DNA from: Conexivisphaera sp046536535
GTDB lineage: Archaea > Thermoproteota > Nitrososphaeria > Conexivisphaerales > Conexivisphaeraceae
DNA length: 7,337 nt
Direction: 5' to 3'
NCBI GenBank assembly: GCA_046536535.1
Contig: JAWDMO010000066.1
Span: forward strand, 1-7,337
The first letter of the stretch is position 1; each line of letters starts with the position of its first letter. The notes below the pieces were generated by a model that ran no database searches, had not been told where the DNA came from, and saw nothing but the letters and a program-made list of their open reading frames with translations. Position numbers and translations under genes: made by a program. Positions 6,068 to 7,337 of the stretch are shown piece by piece.

Positions 6068-7337
6068 GTGGCCACGGACAGGTTCACCGCGCAGATAATC
6101 AGGAGTTCGCTCTTCTACGCGAGCGAGGAGATGGGCATAGCCCTCAGGAACTCGGCGTATTCGCCGAACATAAAGGAGAGGATGGACCACTCGGCCGCGA
6201 TTCTGGATTCCGAGGGCCGCCTGCTGGCCCAGGCCGAGCACATACCGGTGCACCTGGGATCGCTCCCCTGGGGCCTCAGGAACACCATCGAGTACATGGA
6301 GAGGGAGGGGATCGAGCCGGAGGAGGGAAGCATGATCGTGGTCAACAACCCGTACATAGCGGGCACCCACCTGAACGACATCACGGTGATAAGGCCCATC
6401 CATCGCTCGGGCAGGCTCGTGGCGTTCGCCGCCAACAAGGCCCACCACTCGGACGTCGGCGGCAAGGTCCCGGGCAGCATATCGACGGACGCCCGGACGA
6501 TATTCGAGGAGGGGCTGGTGATGAACCCCGTGTTCCTCATGAGGCGCAACGAATTCCAGCGCGACGTGATATCCCTGATAGCGTCCAACTCCAGGGACCC
6601 ATATCAGAGGTACGGCGACATAAAGGCGCAGGCGGCGGCGAACTTCACCGGCGAGAGAAGGGTGCTCGAGATCCTGGAGAAGTACGGCCAGGAGGCGTTC
6701 GAGTACGCCGCGGAGGAGGCGTTCGAGTACGCCGAGAGGCTCGTCCGCGCGCGGCTCGGGGACGTGCCGAGGGGAACCTACGACGCCGTGGATTACTTGG
6801 AGATGCCGGATGGACGCGACTTGACGCTGCGCGTCCGGATCGTGGTTGGCGACGGATCGGTCGTCGTCGACTATGAGGGCACGGATCCACAGGTCCCGAT
6901 GCCGCTGAACGCGGTCATGGGCGTCACGATAGCGGGCGTTCACTTCGTCTTCAAATCGATACTGGGGGAGGAGGTCCCGCTCAACCACGGGGCGTTCAGG
7001 ATCTTCGACGTCAGGGCCCCGAGGGGATCCGTGCTCAACCCCGAGTTCCCGGCCCCGGTGGCCGGCGGGAACGTGGAGACGAGCCAGAGGAACGCGGACC
7101 TCCTCTTCCTCGCGCTGAGCAAGGCGATTCCCGGGAGGGTTCCGGCTGCGGCCGGCGGCTCCATGAACAACGTGATGATGGGGGGCGTGGACGGCGGGCG
7201 GACCTGGGCCTTCTACGAGACCATCGGCGTGGGCACCGGCGGGCGCCCCGGGATGGACGGCGTGGACGGCGTGCACTCCAACATGACGAACACGATGAAC
7301 ACGCCGATAGAGGAGATCGAGAGGAACCTGCCGATCA
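6068..7337 (+). CDS. hyuB: HyuB, N-terminal part (hydantoinase/oxoprolinase subunit B)
   Basis: Begins at GTG 6068, chosen from the Shine-Dalgarno spacing, and stays open to the window end (423 whole codons). Family blocks appear in order: ASEEMGIALRNSAYSPNIKE (18-37), DHSAAILDSEGRLLAQAEHI (40-59) with PVHLGSLP (60-67), NNPYIAGTHLNDITV (93-107), AFAANKAHHSDVGGKVPGS (119-137), PRGTYDAVDYLE near 234-245, and AGGNVETSQRNADLL near 332-346. The conserved Asp/His residues of these blocks probably bind metal and substrate. HyuB forms the active enzyme with HyuA and is translated just behind it. The gene is not truncated biologically if the ends join: residues 384 onward are repeated as bases 1-121 and the frame continues to 525, for 557 residues in total. 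Substrate specificity cannot be read. Confidence 0.95.
   Translation, partial: MATDRFTAQIIRSSLFYASEEMGIALRNSAYSPNIKERMDHSAAILDSEGRLLAQAEHIPVHLGSLPWGLRNTIEYMEREGIEPEEGSMIVVNNPYIAGTHLNDITVIRPIHRSGRLVAFAANKAHHSDVGGKVPGSISTDARTIFEEGLVMNPVFLMRRNEFQRDVISLIASNSRDPYQRYGDIKAQAAANFTGERRVLEILEKYGQEAFEYAAEEAFEYAERLVRARLGDVPRGTYDAVDYLEMPDGRDLTLRVRIVVGDGSVVVDYEGTDPQVPMPLNAVMGVTIAGVHFVFKSILGEEVPLNHGAFRIFDVRAPRGSVLNPEFPAPVAGGNVETSQRNADLLFLALSKAIPGRVPAAAGGSMNNVMMGGVDGGRTWAFYETIGVGTGGRPGMDGVDGVHSNMTNTMNTPIEEIERNLPI
6691..6738 (+). repeat. hyuB: In-frame 24-base tandem repeat inside hyuB
   Basis: Bases 6691-6710 recur exactly at 6715-6734, so the protein reads EAFEYAAE then EAFEYAER. The period is eight codons, keeping the frame. 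The segment lies in a predicted helix between the YG and GTYDA blocks. Against the family pattern I remember, the spacing between those blocks is normal, so it may not be an insertion. Confidence 0.7.
7217..7337. repeat. 121-bp terminal direct repeat, right copy
   Basis: Exact second copy of bases 1-121. The hyuB frame that enters from 6068 runs through this copy without a stop and continues in phase at base 122 if the ends are joined. One copy should be removed before counting genes or measuring coverage. Confidence 0.97.

Noticed and set aside
5753..7276. Minus-strand frame of 507 codons opposite hyuA and hyuB
   Set aside because: A shadow frame in GC-rich coding DNA. The opposite strand carries clear HyuA and HyuB motifs, and this frame is rich in His, Val and Arg with no domain.
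1..7337. CRISPR array, tRNA or rRNA genes
   Set aside because: No regularly spaced repeats, and no cloverleaf or conserved rRNA segment was seen on either strand.

Overview
The window reads as archaeal DNA, GC-rich with AT-rich gaps between genes. Arginine is mostly AGG and ATA is common for isoleucine. TATA-like boxes sit about 26-30 bases before the first codon of genes that have no Shine-Dalgarno site, which indicates leaderless transcripts, while an internal operon gene has a strong Shine-Dalgarno site. A thermophilic or acidophilic Thermoproteota-like host would fit, but no marker gene fixes the lineage.

The first 121 bases are identical to the last 121 (1-121 = 7217-7337). Joining the ends gives a 7,216-bp circle, or equally the unit of a head-to-tail tandem array. 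The join also turns two hyuB pieces into one uninterrupted reading frame of 557 codons plus a stop.

Layout on the circle: rightward, hyuA (4047-6062), hyuB (6068 across the join to 525) and a nitrilase-superfamily amidohydrolase (586-1392). Converging on these from the other strand is an MFS transporter of the metabolite:H+ symporter type (2689-1433). A 478-bp gap follows (2690-3168), holding hairpins and what looks like the decayed 3' end of an IS200/IS605-type tnpB. Next is a leftward gene for a two-part EthD/dimeric alpha-beta-barrel-like protein (3819-3169), divergent from hyuA across a 227-bp promoter region.

Read together, the genes suggest a scavenging module. The MHS-type carrier would import a small organic acid or cyclic amide. 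HyuA/HyuB would open a hydantoin or 5-oxoproline-like ring using ATP, and the C-N hydrolase could remove the carbamoyl or amide group released. The substrate cannot be read from the sequence. No replication, partition, integrase or intact transposase gene is visible, so the circular form, if real, is more likely an amplified or excised chromosomal segment, a tandem array, or an assembly loop than a classical plasmid.
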